Of a DNA stretch of 64,000 nt, positions 1-8,847 are shown one piece after another (position 1 is the stretch's first letter; each line of letters begins with the position of its first letter). The notes under the pieces were generated by a model that was not told the DNA's origin, did not search any database, and saw nothing but the letters and a program-made list of their open reading frames with translations. Source of the stretch: Bog-756 sp963727955 (GTDB taxonomy: Bacteria; Actinomycetota; Acidimicrobiia; Acidimicrobiales; RAAP-2); assembly GCA_963727955.1 (NCBI GenBank), contig CAVSII010000007.1, positions 248,001 to 312,000 on the forward strand, in the 5' to 3' direction. The translations under genes were made by a program, and so were the position numbers.

Positions 1-187
1 CGAGGATGCCAAGCAGAGGAAAGACGACGAGGAAGATGACCCACAGGGCCTTCGCCCAACCACCCATGTCGTGGCTCCGGAAGATGTCGGAGAAGATGGC
101 GATGAGCAACCAGATCCACAGGATGAAGATGAAGATCTCGAAGATGGTCCAGAAGATGTCCAGCAGAGGATAGGTACTGCCGATCAT
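1..187 (-). CDS. Partial small membrane protein, PLDc_N/SHOCT-like
   Basis: Reading leftwards from an ATG at 187, the reverse strand gives 62 codons open to the window edge. The start is MIGSTYPLLDIFWTIFEIF, followed by a second hydrophobic helix (WAKALWVIFLVVFPLLGIL). A purine-rich AAAGGAA lies about seven bases upstream of the ATG and supports this start. Two closely spaced helices joined by a short polar stretch with a DIFRSHDMGGW motif resemble the phospholipase D N-terminal (PLDc_N) membrane domain. That domain is often followed by a C-terminal SHOCT motif, which would lie outside the window. The function of such proteins is mostly unknown. The call rests on motif recognition only. Confidence 0.75.
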   Translation of the reverse strand, partial: MIGSTYPLLDIFWTIFEIFIFILWIWLLIAIFSDIFRSHDMGGWAKALWVIFLVVFPLLGIL

Positions 188-370
188 GATGGCGTTCCTT
201 TCGATATCGGTATGACGTGCCGCCGGCCTGATCGGCTGAACGGCCCATTAGGACGCCAGCCTGCAGGGGCGGGAAACGGCACCGGCCGCCAGCCCACTGA
301 GCGGGTCGGCTGCGATTGTAACGGATCACCCAGAGCGAAGACCGGAGCAGGTGAGGGTCCACCCTCCGTC

Positions 371-673
371 TTCGGATGGACGACCAACGTGATCGGTGAC
401 AGCGACGAGTTTCGCTACACCACCATGCGCAATCCCGAAGGGGAGGACGAGATGGCCGGCGTCCTGGACGCCGTTTCCATTCTCCCTGAGGGAGTGCCGG
501 CCCACTGGTCGTCTACTGGGAGGTGGGTGACGTCGACGCCGCCCTGGGCACCGTCGAATCTCTCGGCGGTTCGGTGGACATGGGTGCCCGGGACACGCCC
601 TACAGCCGGATCGCCAGCCGCGGCTGCCGATCCGGCCCTTGCTCCGTTCAACCTGCGTAGGACGGACGGTTAG
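371..673 (+). pseudogene. Decayed VOC (glyoxalase/bleomycin-resistance fold) gene
   Basis: The region encodes pieces of a VOC-superfamily protein spread over two frames. Frame one starts at 371 (FGWTTNVIGDSDEFRYTTMR, then PEGVPAHW). Around 511 the reading shifts by one base and continues YWEVGDVDAALGTVESLGG and DTPYSRIAS. Around 619 it shifts back and ends ADPALAPFNLR before the TAG at 671. One missing G near 511 and one extra C near 619 would explain both shifts and cancel each other. The first 25 or so residues expected before FGW are not recognisable. The VEVGDVDAA and DTPYGRIA-type motifs are typical of this family, which binds metals or small hydrophobic ligands. Either this is a decayed gene or the sequence carries two indel errors. 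Confidence 0.6.
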
Positions 674-831
674 CCATCGAGGTCGTGCCGACGGCCATGG
701 CTCCCCGAGGGACACCGCCCAGGTCAGGACCAGATCAACGTCCAGGTCAGGTATCGGTCGCGACACTGGTAGGCAGCCCGGCCATCTACCATGTAAACCC
801 AGATGGATACCCCGATCGACATCGAGTGGGC

Positions 832-1287
832 ATGAAGACCGGATCGGCACTGTGGTGGGTGAGGATCGTTCTGGTCAGCCTCGGACTCTTCGGCGCCGCC
901 TTCGCCGTCACCGGTCTGTTGGTGGGGCTGCCGAGGCCGGCAGCCGGCGGGACCTGCGGGCCCGGCCGGGGTTCGGAGGCGGCCGTCGTGGCCTTCTTCG
1001 ATCCGGTGACCATCGGCGCCGGCCCCGAGCCTTCAACCACCAATTCCGCCGCCCACGCCGATTGGGTGGCTTTCGTGCAGGAGTGCCAGACGGCGGCAGA
1101 CGATCGGGCCGCCGCTGCCTTCCCCATCCTCGTCATCTCGGTGGGCCTGCTGGCCATCGGCGCTGTGCTGGGTCGACGCTCACGGCATGCGGACCCAAAG
1201 CCGACCCCGTATGCCCCTGCTGCCTGGGCCCCTCCACCACGTCCGCGCCACCCTCTCGATCCTCCGGAGGTTCCCTACCTGGGATGA
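832..1287 (+). CDS. Two-helix membrane protein of unknown function
   Basis: This codes for 151 residues. An N-terminal helix (about residues 9-31, VRIVLVSLGLFGAAFAVTGL) is followed by an approximately 60-residue exposed loop with Cys residues near 44 and 85. A second helix follows (about 91-113, FPILVISVGLLAIGAVLG) and then a Pro-rich tail. The ATG at 832 is preferred because it places the first helix directly after a short basic start. The same frame is open back to 685, but that upstream part looks non-coding. The two Cys could form a disulfide in the extracytoplasmic loop. I do not recognise a family. It lies between the decayed VOC gene and the amidase with no clear operon partner. Confidence 0.55.
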   Translation: MKTGSALWWVRIVLVSLGLFGAAFAVTGLLVGLPRPAAGGTCGPGRGSEAAVVAFFDPVTIGAGPEPSTTNSAAHADWVAFVQECQTAADDRAAAAFPILVISVGLLAIGAVLGRRSRHADPKPTPYAPAAWAPPPRPRHPLDPPEVPYLG

Positions 1288-1397
1288 GAGCCTGTTGGAC
1301 GGCGGACTAAGCCCTCGGCCCATCGTCGAGCCGGTCGGAGCATCTCCCGCACGCCGTGTCCCGGACCCAGCATCTCCCGAAGCAGTAACTTCTGAAG

Positions 1398-2843
1398 GTG
1401 GATCTCGACGTCGCCACGGCCACTGAAATGGTTGCCGGCCTGCGCGCCGGGTCCATCTCCAGCGTCGAGGTCCTCGACCACCTCACGACCCGGATCGATG
1501 GGCACAACCCGCGGATCAACGCCGTGGTCGCCCTCGATCTCGAACGGGCCCATGCGGCAGCCAGGGCCGCTGACGCAGCCGTGGCCCGGGGCGAGGCCAC
1601 CGGACGGCTCCACGGGCTGCCCATGACGGTGAAGGACGTGTGGGAGACCGAAGGACTGGTCACAACGTCCGGCGCTCCGGAGCTTAAGGATTACGTACCC
1701 ACCACCGACGCCCTAGCTGTCGGCCGGATCAAGGCGGCGGGGGGAATCATCTTCGGCAAGACCAACACCCCCCTCTACGCCGGTGACTTCCAGACGTTCA
1801 ACGAGGTCTACGGGCTGACCTGCAACCCCTGGGACCCATCGCGCACCGCCGGAGGTTCCTCGGGGGGCGCGGCCGCCGCCGTGGCCGCCGGTCTGACCCC
1901 GCTCGAGCTGGGTAGTGACATCGGAGGATCGATCCGGAATCCGGCCCACTACAACGGCGTCTACGGCTTCAAGCCGTCGTGGGGAGTGGTGCCCAGCAGG
2001 GGCCACATACCCGGCCCCCCCGGAAGCCTCATCGAGACAGATGTCAACACCAACGGCCCCCTGGCCCGGAGCGTCGGAGATCTCCGTCTCGCTCTCGATG
2101 TCATCGCCGGTCCGGTTCCGGAGGACGCTGCCGGTTGGCGTCTGGCGCTCGATGAGGGGCCGCCGGTCGAGGATCTCCGGTCGCTGCGGGTGGCCACCGT
2201 GTTCGACGACGGGGGCGACCTGGCCCCGGTGGCACACCACGTCCGGTCCCGTCTGGACGCCTTTGTCACCCGCATCGCCGGGGAGGGTGCGCGGGTCGAC
2301 CCGGTGGCCCTTCCGGTTCCCCTGGCCGAGGGTTTCCGCAGCTGGCAGGACCTCGTACTCCCCATCATCGGCATGGGCCTCCCGGATGACGCCTTCGACG
2401 CCTTCGCTGCCCTCGACGCCCCGGGCGACGACCCGGGGCTGGCCTGGGTTCGGGCCCTGACCAGCCGCTACCGCACCTGGGCGCTGGCCAACGGGCGCCG
2501 ACAGAGCCAACGGGCGGCGTGGGCCTCGCTCTTCGAGCGGTACGACGTCGTGCTGGCCCCGGTGATGCCGACGGCGGCGTTCCCCCACGACATCGACCGG
2601 CCGATCACCGAACGCGCGGTGGACGTCGACGGCGTGTCCGTAAGCCATCTGGCCGCCATGGCATGGTGCGGGGCCATCGGCTCGGTGCTGCTGCCGGTGG
2701 TCACCCTGCCCACCGGTCTGACGGCACAGGGCCTGCCGGTGGGCATCCAGGTCATCGGTCCCTATCTGTCCGACCGGCGGCTGCTGCGGTGGGCCGAGCT
2801 CCTCGACGCCGGCGGCCCGGGTTTCACGCCGCCACCCCTTTGA
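1398..2843 (+). CDS. Amidase signature family hydrolase
   Basis: A 481-residue enzyme of the amidase signature family, which hydrolyses carboxamides to acid plus ammonia or amine in the cytoplasm. The Ser-cisSer-Lys triad is visible: Lys79 (in PMTVKDVW), Ser154 in the Gly/Ser-rich loop (AGGSSGGAAAA) and nucleophile Ser178 (LGSDIGGSIRNPA). Length is normal for single-domain family members. The chosen start is GTG at 1398, preceded by GAAGG. The protein lacks the features of a GatA subunit and has no gatB or gatC neighbours, so a catabolic amidase is more likely than the tRNA amidotransferase. The substrate cannot be inferred. It appears monocistronic, ending just before a short tandem repeat. 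Confidence 0.92.
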   Translation: MDLDVATATEMVAGLRAGSISSVEVLDHLTTRIDGHNPRINAVVALDLERAHAAARAADAAVARGEATGRLHGLPMTVKDVWETEGLVTTSGAPELKDYVPTTDALAVGRIKAAGGIIFGKTNTPLYAGDFQTFNEVYGLTCNPWDPSRTAGGSSGGAAAAVAAGLTPLELGSDIGGSIRNPAHYNGVYGFKPSWGVVPSRGHIPGPPGSLIETDVNTNGPLARSVGDLRLALDVIAGPVPEDAAGWRLALDEGPPVEDLRSLRVATVFDDGGDLAPVAHHVRSRLDAFVTRIAGEGARVDPVALPVPLAEGFRSWQDLVLPIIGMGLPDDAFDAFAALDAPGDDPGLAWVRALTSRYRTWALANGRRQSQRAAWASLFERYDVVLAPVMPTAAFPHDIDRPITERAVDVDGVSVSHLAAMAWCGAIGSVLLPVVTLPTGLTAQGLPVGIQVIGPYLSDRRLLRWAELLDAGGPGFTPPPL

Positions 2844-2844
2844 G

Positions 2845-2908
2845 CCCCGACCACCGCCAGCCCCGGCCACCGCCAGCCCCGGCCACCGCCAGCCCCGGCC
2901 ACCGCGAG
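2845..2908. repeat. Four tandem copies of a 16-bp unit
   Basis: The unit CCCCGGCCACCGCCAG occurs four times head to tail directly after the amidase stop codon. The first copy has A for G at position 6, and the last ends CGAG. It lies between the ends of two convergent genes and is non-coding as far as I can see. Confidence 0.9.
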
Positions 2909-2946
2909 GCCCGGGCAGGTTGAGCGGGTCCGGCGCGGTGCGCCGA

Positions 2947-4371
2947 CTAGGGACGAGAAGCGAACTGGGGAAGCCAGGGGGCCGTCGCCGACAACAGCTG
3001 GTCGGTCAGGGACACCACGTGCTCATAGGGGAGATGGCCGGCCAGCCGATCGCTGAGCATGGCCTCGAGCACACGGGTCCGGTTACCGGTCAGGGCTGCT
3101 TCGACGGTGAACTCCTGTGAGGCCACGATCCGCTGGAGATCGTCGGCCAGGACCGACTCGACCCGGGCGGTGTCCCGCGCCCGAACACCGGACGCCTCGG
3201 TCACCCCGATGCACTCCACCACCACGTCATGTGGCAGGTTCTCGACCTGGCCGCGGTTGGGAAGGTTCATCGGCAGGGCGCGGCCGTCGCCGGCCACTAT
3301 CCCAGCGATGAGCTCGGCCACCAGCTCCCCTGAGGGAAATGGCGAGATCTTCTCGGCGGCCAGCAGCTCGGCGACTTGGCGGTCGTCCGTCTCTTTGTCC
3401 TCCCGGTGCCCGCGCAGGCCGTAGTGATGGACCCCCCACTCCCTGCCAAAGTCCGAAGCGGGCGTGACGAACCCGGGAAAGAATTCGGCGACATGGGTGT
3501 CCGATGCTCCGGGGAGGACGCCGAATTGCCGAAACAACTCGAACTTGAGCCGGTTGTTGGCCACCACATCGGCTTTGGTCCATTCGACCCCTTCCGACAC
3601 TTTGTGCCAGTGCATGCTCTCGACCGGAGCCATCCAGATCGGCTCGTCGCCGTGACTGCCCGGATCGTCGAGGAGCGACCGGAGCCGCTCGAATCCGTCG
3701 GTCCCGCTGATACGCAGCTCGGTGACCAGGGGGAGATGGTTGACACCGGCCGACACCGGGTCGACCTCGTGCATCGGCGCGTCGAACAGGAGGCTGAGCG
3801 AGAATTTGAGACCTACCAGCTCGTTGCACAGGCCCACCACCCTGACCCCCGACACCCGCCCGACAGCCCGGCACAGGGCGGTGAGCGGATTGCTCACGTT
3901 GATGAGGAGTGCTGTCGGACAGTGACGTTCCATAGCCTCGGCCACCTCGGCCACCACGGGCACGCTCCGCAAGGCGCGGGCGATGCCGCCGGGTCCGACG
4001 GTGTCGCCGACGGGCTGGCGGATGCCGTAACGCGCAGGTATCTCCAGGTCGTGACGCATGCTGTCGAATCCGCCCACCGACAGGGCGATGATGACGATGT
4101 CAGCCCCGTCCAGTGCTTCGCCGAGCTCGGTGGTGGTGCGCACGGACAGGCCGATGCTCCGTACCTTGGCGATGTGCTCGGCCACGTCCACCATGAGCGG
4201 GAGGGAGGCGGGGTCAACGTCCATCAGGGTCACCGTGACCTCCTGCAGCGATTCGGTGTTGGCGAAATCGATGAGGAGCTGTGGCGTCCAGTGGGTGCTT
4301 CCGCCTCCGATGATGGTGATCCGGGGTGTTCTCACCTCCTGAACGGTAGCCTCCCCCCCTCGTGCACACAT
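2947..4371 (-). CDS. Glycoside hydrolase family 4 (NAD-dependent glycosidase)
   Basis: A 474-residue protein with the hallmarks of family GH4, which cleaves alpha- or beta-glycosides by an NAD+- and Mn2+-dependent oxidation/elimination mechanism. It shows a Rossmann dinucleotide site at the N-terminus (RITIIGGGSTHW), the NVSNPLTALC segment, the metal-ligand Cys in VGLCNELVG and the metal/base His in AGVNHLPLV. Subfamily specificity (alpha-glucosidase, alpha-galactosidase, galacturonidase, phosphorylated or not) cannot be read from the sequence. No sugar PTS or transporter sits next to it. The start is uncertain: ATG at 4371 is given, but GTG at 4335 would put the Rossmann motif at the very N-terminus as in most relatives. 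Neither has a convincing Shine-Dalgarno sequence. Confidence 0.88.
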   Translation of the reverse strand: MCARGGEATVQEVRTPRITIIGGGSTHWTPQLLIDFANTESLQEVTVTLMDVDPASLPLMVDVAEHIAKVRSIGLSVRTTTELGEALDGADIVIIALSVGGFDSMRHDLEIPARYGIRQPVGDTVGPGGIARALRSVPVVAEVAEAMERHCPTALLINVSNPLTALCRAVGRVSGVRVVGLCNELVGLKFSLSLLFDAPMHEVDPVSAGVNHLPLVTELRISGTDGFERLRSLLDDPGSHGDEPIWMAPVESMHWHKVSEGVEWTKADVVANNRLKFELFRQFGVLPGASDTHVAEFFPGFVTPASDFGREWGVHHYGLRGHREDKETDDRQVAELLAAEKISPFPSGELVAELIAGIVAGDGRALPMNLPNRGQVENLPHDVVVECIGVTEASGVRARDTARVESVLADDLQRIVASQEFTVEAALTGNRTRVLEAMLSDRLAGHLPYEHVVSLTDQLLSATAPWLPQFASRP

Positions 4372-4495
4372 GAGACCGGAGTCGGTCCGCCCGTACCGGG
4401 GGTGGGTGCCGTCGCATGCCGGGGCGGAGGGACCAGAGCCGGCAGTAGCGTGGGCCACGTTGCGCACCCCCTCCTCTTCTTCTGACGCGCCACCG

Positions 4496-5431
4496 GTGGC
4501 CGACCGACCGGAACCACTGGTTGTGGCGCACGGCCTGACCAAGCGGTTCGGCGACTTCGTGGCCGTGGACGCCATCGACTTCGAGATCGCCCGTGGCCAG
4601 TCGTTCGGTTTTTTGGGTCCGAACGGAGCGGGCAAGACCTCGACCATGCGAATGATCGCCTGCATGTCCCCGGTCAGCCACGGCACGCTGCGGGTACTCG
4701 GTCTGGACCCCTCCACCGACGGACCGCGCATCCGCAGTCGGATCGGACTGGTCCCCCAAGAGGACACCCTCGATCTCGACCTGACGGTCCTCGACAACCT
4801 GATGATCTACGGCCGCTACTTCGACATCCCCCGCAAAGTCATCCGCCAGCGGGCCGACCGACTGCTGGCCTTCGCCCAGTTGACCGACCGGGCCAACGAT
4901 CGTGTCGAGCCGCTGTCGGGAGGGATGAAGCGTCGGCTGACCATCGCCCGTTCTCTCGTCTCCGATCCCGAGCTCTTGATCCTCGACGAACCGACCACCG
5001 GACTCGACCCCCAGGCTCGCCACCTCCTGTGGGACCGGCTCTACCGGCTCAAGCAGGAGGGGGTGACCCAGGTGATCACCACCCACTACATGGATGAGGC
5101 CGAGCAACTGTGCGATCGCCTGGTGGTGATGGATCACGGACGCTTCGCGGCCGAGGGGAGGCCGGCTCAGCTCATCGAGCGGTACTCGACCCGGGAAGTC
5201 GTCGAGCTGCGGTTCAAGGCCGGCCACCACGAAGAGGAGGCGTCGGCGCTGGGTGATGTGGCCGACCGGGTCGAAGTGCTGCCCGACCGCCTCCTTCTTT
5301 ACACGGCCGACGGCGATGCAACACTGGATGCAGTCCACCGGCGAGGATTTACGCCGGAGAGCGCGCTGGTCCGCCGGTCGACGCTCGAGGATGTGTTCCT
5401 GCGGCTGACCGGTCGCACCCTGGTCGATTGA
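4496..5431 (+). CDS. ABC-2 exporter ATP-binding protein (DrrA/NodI-like)
   Basis: Cytoplasmic ATPase of an ABC-2 type exporter. Walker A (LGPNGAGKTS), the signature LSGGMKRR, Walker B (ELLILDEPTTGLDP) and the H-loop (VITTHYMDEAE) are all intact. A C-terminal regulatory region of about 90 residues is typical of DrrA/NodI proteins that export drugs, lipids or lipo-oligosaccharides. The GTG at 4496 lies just before the conserved region (LVVAHGLTKRFG). An in-frame ATG at 4370 would add 42 poorly conserved residues and touch the divergent GH4 start. The two following genes encode the permeases, and the first starts seven bases downstream, so the three form one transporter operon. Confidence 0.9.
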   Translation: MADRPEPLVVAHGLTKRFGDFVAVDAIDFEIARGQSFGFLGPNGAGKTSTMRMIACMSPVSHGTLRVLGLDPSTDGPRIRSRIGLVPQEDTLDLDLTVLDNLMIYGRYFDIPRKVIRQRADRLLAFAQLTDRANDRVEPLSGGMKRRLTIARSLVSDPELLILDEPTTGLDPQARHLLWDRLYRLKQEGVTQVITTHYMDEAEQLCDRLVVMDHGRFAAEGRPAQLIERYSTREVVELRFKAGHHEEEASALGDVADRVEVLPDRLLLYTADGDATLDAVHRRGFTPESALVRRSTLEDVFLRLTGRTLVD

Positions 5432-5437
5432 GGGGTA

Positions 5438-6259
5438 GTGACTCTTTCCGACGTTCGACCATCAGACGGCGGGCTGGCCGCTCATTGGGCCAGTCCCCTG
5501 TGGTGGCGGGCCCTGCGCTACTGGGCGTACCAGTACAAGAAGACGTGGCGTAGCTCGGTCACCACCAGCTTCCTCTACCCGATTCTCTACCTGGCGGGGA
5601 TGGGGCTGGGTCTCGGATCGCTGGTGGACAAGCACGTCCACACGGTGGGGGGCGTGTCCTATCTCGATTACATCGCTCCCGGTCTGCTGGCGGCCACCGC
5701 CATGCAGATCGGGGCCAACGATGCCATGTACCCGGTGATGGGTGCCATCAAGTGGATCCGGACCTACTTCGCCATGCTGGCGACGCCCCTGCGGGTCGAT
5801 GACGTCCTCATCGGGCACCTGGGTTGGATGGCCACCCGGGTGGCCATCGTCTCCACCGCCTACCTGTCGGTGATCGCCGCCTTCGGCGTCGTCTCCTCGC
5901 CCCTGGCCGTGCTGGCCCTGCCGGCCGCCGTCATCACCGGAACCGCATTTTCGGCGCCCTTGGCCGCCTTCGCCGCCACCCAGCAGAAGGACCTGGCCTT
6001 CACCACCGTGTACCGCTTCGTGCTCATCCCCCTCTTCCTGTTTTCGGGGACCTTCTTTCCGGTCAGCCAGCTGCCTGGGTGGCTCCAACCGGTCGCTTAC
6101 GCCACCCCTCTCTTCCACGGGGTGGACCTGTGCCGGGGCCTGGTGTTGGGAACCCTCACGGTGGCCGGGGGCGTGGGTGACGCCGCCTACCTGGTGGGCC
6201 TCACCGCCATCGGTTTCCTGTGGGCCCGCCACACGTTCGCCGCTCGGTTGGTCCTGTGA
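5438..6259 (+). CDS. ABC-2 type permease (first subunit)
   Basis: A 273-residue ABC-2 membrane subunit with about six hydrophobic helices. It contains the family's characteristic C-terminal stretch (LFLFSGTFFPVSQLPGWLQ) followed by the ATPLFHGVDLCRGL segment. The start is GTG at 5438, six bases after the ATPase stop. The next permease begins on a GTG that overlaps this gene's TGA by four bases, so the two subunits are translationally coupled and probably form a heterodimeric channel. The similar LFLFS.TF.P....PGWLQ motifs in both subunits suggest they arose by duplication. The transported compound is unknown. Confidence 0.9.
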   Translation: MTLSDVRPSDGGLAAHWASPLWWRALRYWAYQYKKTWRSSVTTSFLYPILYLAGMGLGLGSLVDKHVHTVGGVSYLDYIAPGLLAATAMQIGANDAMYPVMGAIKWIRTYFAMLATPLRVDDVLIGHLGWMATRVAIVSTAYLSVIAAFGVVSSPLAVLALPAAVITGTAFSAPLAAFAATQQKDLAFTTVYRFVLIPLFLFSGTFFPVSQLPGWLQPVAYATPLFHGVDLCRGLVLGTLTVAGGVGDAAYLVGLTAIGFLWARHTFAARLVL

Positions 6260-7128
6260 GCTTCCATTCCGGGCTCAACGAGGAGGGGGGCGCCGAGGTG
6301 GTCGTGATCCAGGGACGGCTGCCGGCGGTGGCGTCTGTGCTGCGCATCACGCCGGGGGCCGTGTTCGGCAGTCGGCGCTTCCGACACATCTTCGAGCGCA
6401 ACGTCATGGTCTACCGGCGTGGCTGGATCATGTTGGTCTCGGGATTCTTCGAGCCCTTCTTCTACCTGTTGTCCATCGGGATCGGTCTCAACACCCTGGT
6501 CGGTCCGCTCGACATCAACGGCGTGATCGTGCCGTACACCGCCTTCGTGGCCCCCGGCCTGCTGGCGTCGTCGGCCATGAACGGCGCCATGTTCGATTCG
6601 ACCTTCAACATCTTCTTCAAGCTCAAGATCGCCAAGACCTACGAGGCCATCCTGTCGACACCACTGGGTGTGGGCGACGTCGCTCTGGGCGAACTGTCGT
6701 GGGCGTTGGTGCGGGCGGGCCTCTACTCGGGAGCGTTCTTGGTGGTGATGGCCGCCCTCGGCTACGTGTTCTCGCCGTGGGCGGTCCTGTGCTGGCCCGG
6801 TGCGCTGCTCATCAGCTATGCCTTCGCCGGCGCGGGAATGGCCGGGACCACCTACATGCGGAGCTGGCAGGACTTCGATCTCGTCTCTCTGGCCATCATC
6901 CCGCTGTTCCTGTTTTCGGCCACCTTCTACCCGATCACCGTCTACCCGGGCTGGCTCCAAACGGTGGTCCGTTGTACGCCTCTTTACCAGGGGGTGGCTC
7001 TGTTGCGCGGCTTCGACCTCGGGATCTTCGGCTGGGCCCTGCTCGGCCACGCCGCCTATCTGATGGTCATGGGCACGGTCGGTCTGACCGCTACCGCCCG
7101 GCGCTTGGCCCGGTTGGTCCTTCCCTGA
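6256..7128 (+). CDS. ABC-2 type permease (second subunit, NodJ-like)
   Basis: A 290-residue ABC-2 permease. The segment RRGWIMLVSGFFEPFFYLLS, the PLFLFSATFYPITVYPGWLQ region and the terminal helix are typical of NodJ/DrrB-type proteins. GTG at 6256 is chosen because it overlaps the preceding TGA (GTGA). The same frame is open upstream to 6220 but inside the previous gene. Compared with the first permease it has a longer cytoplasmic N-terminus with a basic FRHIFERNVMVYRR stretch. It completes the exporter operon. No terminator is obvious immediately downstream. Confidence 0.9.
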   Translation: MSFHSGLNEEGGAEVVVIQGRLPAVASVLRITPGAVFGSRRFRHIFERNVMVYRRGWIMLVSGFFEPFFYLLSIGIGLNTLVGPLDINGVIVPYTAFVAPGLLASSAMNGAMFDSTFNIFFKLKIAKTYEAILSTPLGVGDVALGELSWALVRAGLYSGAFLVVMAALGYVFSPWAVLCWPGALLISYAFAGAGMAGTTYMRSWQDFDLVSLAIIPLFLFSATFYPITVYPGWLQTVVRCTPLYQGVALLRGFDLGIFGWALLGHAAYLMVMGTVGLTATARRLARLVLP

Positions 7129-7762
7129 GACCTGTCGGTAGACGCGGTCGTGCAGCAGCCCGTCGATGACTCCAGGTCGACAATGTGAGACCGCGCCCTC
7201 CGACGCAACCGACGTATCCCGACAATGGCGATCGGAGGGATCAGCTATCTGCCCTCACCACGGTTCCGTCGCCAGAGTTGACGGGATGGCAACGGACAAG
7301 GGCTTGAACCCCCGATGATGGGGGCTTATCGTGGCAGTCAGGCGGATCGGAGTCTGGGCTCACGCCCGGACCGCACAGGCGGCGGGCAGGACGGCGGATT
7401 GGACATGTTGTGCGATGCAAATGCGTCAATTCAGGGCGCGCCCCGTCGCTGACCCTTCCTCGACCTAGGCGGAGCGGCGGCCGTGCCTCCCACCGTCCGG
7501 GCACGGCATCGATGAGGGCGGCGGCCGCCACCGGCACGGTGCTGGCCGGGCTCCTGGTGGGAGGTCTGGTCCCCGGTCGCCCGGTTGGCCCATCGATCCC
7601 GCCGGGTCCACCACGCTCCGGCCTCGGGCGCAGGTCATCCTCGGTCCGCCGTTTCCTTCCGACCGCGCCAACCGGTTACGACACAGGGGTGGTCGGTCAA
7701 CAGGTACCGCCCGGAGACGCCCAAGGGTGCGGGTAGGGCGGCGGGTGAAGAGGGCGGCGAGG
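7129..7762. other. Gene-poor stretch of about 630 bp
   Basis: No convincing gene was found. A short hairpin CCCCC-GATGAT-GGGGG lies around 7312-7327. From ATG 7512 a rightward frame opens with a signal-peptide-like segment (MRAAAATGTVLAGLLVGGL) but then continues as low-complexity Pro/Gly/Arg sequence to a stop at 7736. It may be the displaced N-terminus of the frameshifted gene that follows, but this cannot be shown. The start of that gene is therefore uncertain. Confidence 0.4.
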
Positions 7763-8726
7763 GTGACCACAGCGAAGACCAAAGTGCGTTCGGTCCCGAC
7801 GGTCACCGTCAAGAGGAAGACCAGAGCGAACATCAAGACGAAGATCACGACGAGAAGCAGGGCGAAAGCGGCGGCGAATGACGCCGCCACCATAAGAGCG
7901 GAGAACCGCCGCACGTGCACGGGCACGCTGGCCTCACCAGGGTTGCTGGCCGGGCATTACCGGGGGACGGTCATCGTCAAGGGCTACTGCATCGTCGACG
8001 GGGGACCCACCCAGATCGACGGGAATCTGGTCCTGCGGTCCGGGTCCGCGGTGAATGCCACCTATGCCCGCAACGACGTCTCTGGTTCCGGTCGATCCCG
8101 ACTGTGGGTGAAAGGCGACGTCAAGGTGTACAAGGGAGCCACTCTGCTGATGGGTTGCGAACCGAGGTACGCGCCGTGCACGGACGATCCCGACGCCGCG
8201 GCCGGGGGAGAGCTGAGGGTGCGAGATATCGTCGGGGGCTCGTTGCTGGCTTCGTGGGCGCGCGGGGTAAACGTCTACGACAGCCGCATCAAGGGAATTG
8301 TTCGACAGGTGCACGGAGGGCGGCTTGTCCTGCGCCGTCCCCACTGCCGGTGTCTTCTCGTTGATCCACGCCCGCCTGTCCAGCGCCTATGAGGATGACA
8401 GGATCGGCGGCAGCCTCGAGATCACCGATCTGCGGACCTGCTGGTTCGGTGCCCTCGGCAACAGGGTGCGGGGCAATCTCTATTACATAACCTCGCACCT
8501 GGCCGACGGGGACGGGTCCCAGGTCGTATCCAATGTCGTAGATCGGGCTCTGCCGTGCATCGGGGACAGACCCGCGGTCCAGTACGCCGATTCAGGCGGG
8601 AGGCCCAACCGGGCCAGGCGCGCATCCGGTCAGTGCGGCTTCAGGCGCTCGCAGCCCAACCCGGCTCCCGGCGGAACGGCCATGGTCATCTCCGTCCGAA
8701 GGGCCCGATCCGGTACCGACACGTAA
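7763..8726 (+). pseudogene. Frameshifted beta-helix-like surface protein gene
   Basis: Two overlapping frames together encode one protein. Frame one runs from about 7763 (GTG) through HYRGTVIVKGYCIVDGG, NLVLRSGSAVNATYARND and VKGDVKVYKGATLLMGCEP to GVNVYDSRIKGIVRQ near 8305. The continuation CTEGGLSCAVPTAGVFS, GGSLEITDLRTCWFGALGN and RVRGNLYYITSHLADGD is in the frame ending at 8726. A single extra base near 8305-8312 accounts for the break. The repeating short V/I-rich strands with Gly turns and paired Cys resemble secreted right-handed beta-helix proteins. I infer an extracellular role. The N-terminal 50 residues are Lys/Thr/Arg-rich with no signal peptide in frame, so the true start may be lost or lie upstream at 7512. 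It could be a recent pseudogene or a sequencing error. Confidence 0.55.
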
Positions 8727-8847
8727 ACTGTTTTCCCTGGTCAGGAGCTCGCCGTCGCCGGAACCACCACCACCGACAACCACCACGACCGATGTCTAGT
8801 CGGTCGACCCGACTCAAGGCAGGGCCGGTGAAGGTCGATATCCAAGG

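Noticed and set aside
2844..2908. CRISPR array
   Set aside because: The repeats are directly adjacent without spacers, and no cas genes are present.
4214..5338. Minus-strand frame opposite the ABC ATPase
   Set aside because: Only its left part overlaps the GH4 start region and it lacks family motifs; the ATPase on the plus strand is complete.
7300..7390. tRNA- or riboswitch-like sequence around GGGCTTGAACCCCC
   Set aside because: The hairpin is isolated; no cloverleaf or known riboswitch core could be built.
7465..7926. Minus-strand frame with two or three hydrophobic segments (ALLLVVIFVLMFALVFLL)
   Set aside because: The hydrophobic run is the complement of a Lys/Thr-rich coding stretch, its second half is low-complexity, and its start lies inside the beta-helix-like coding part. 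Kept only as an ambiguity in the findings.
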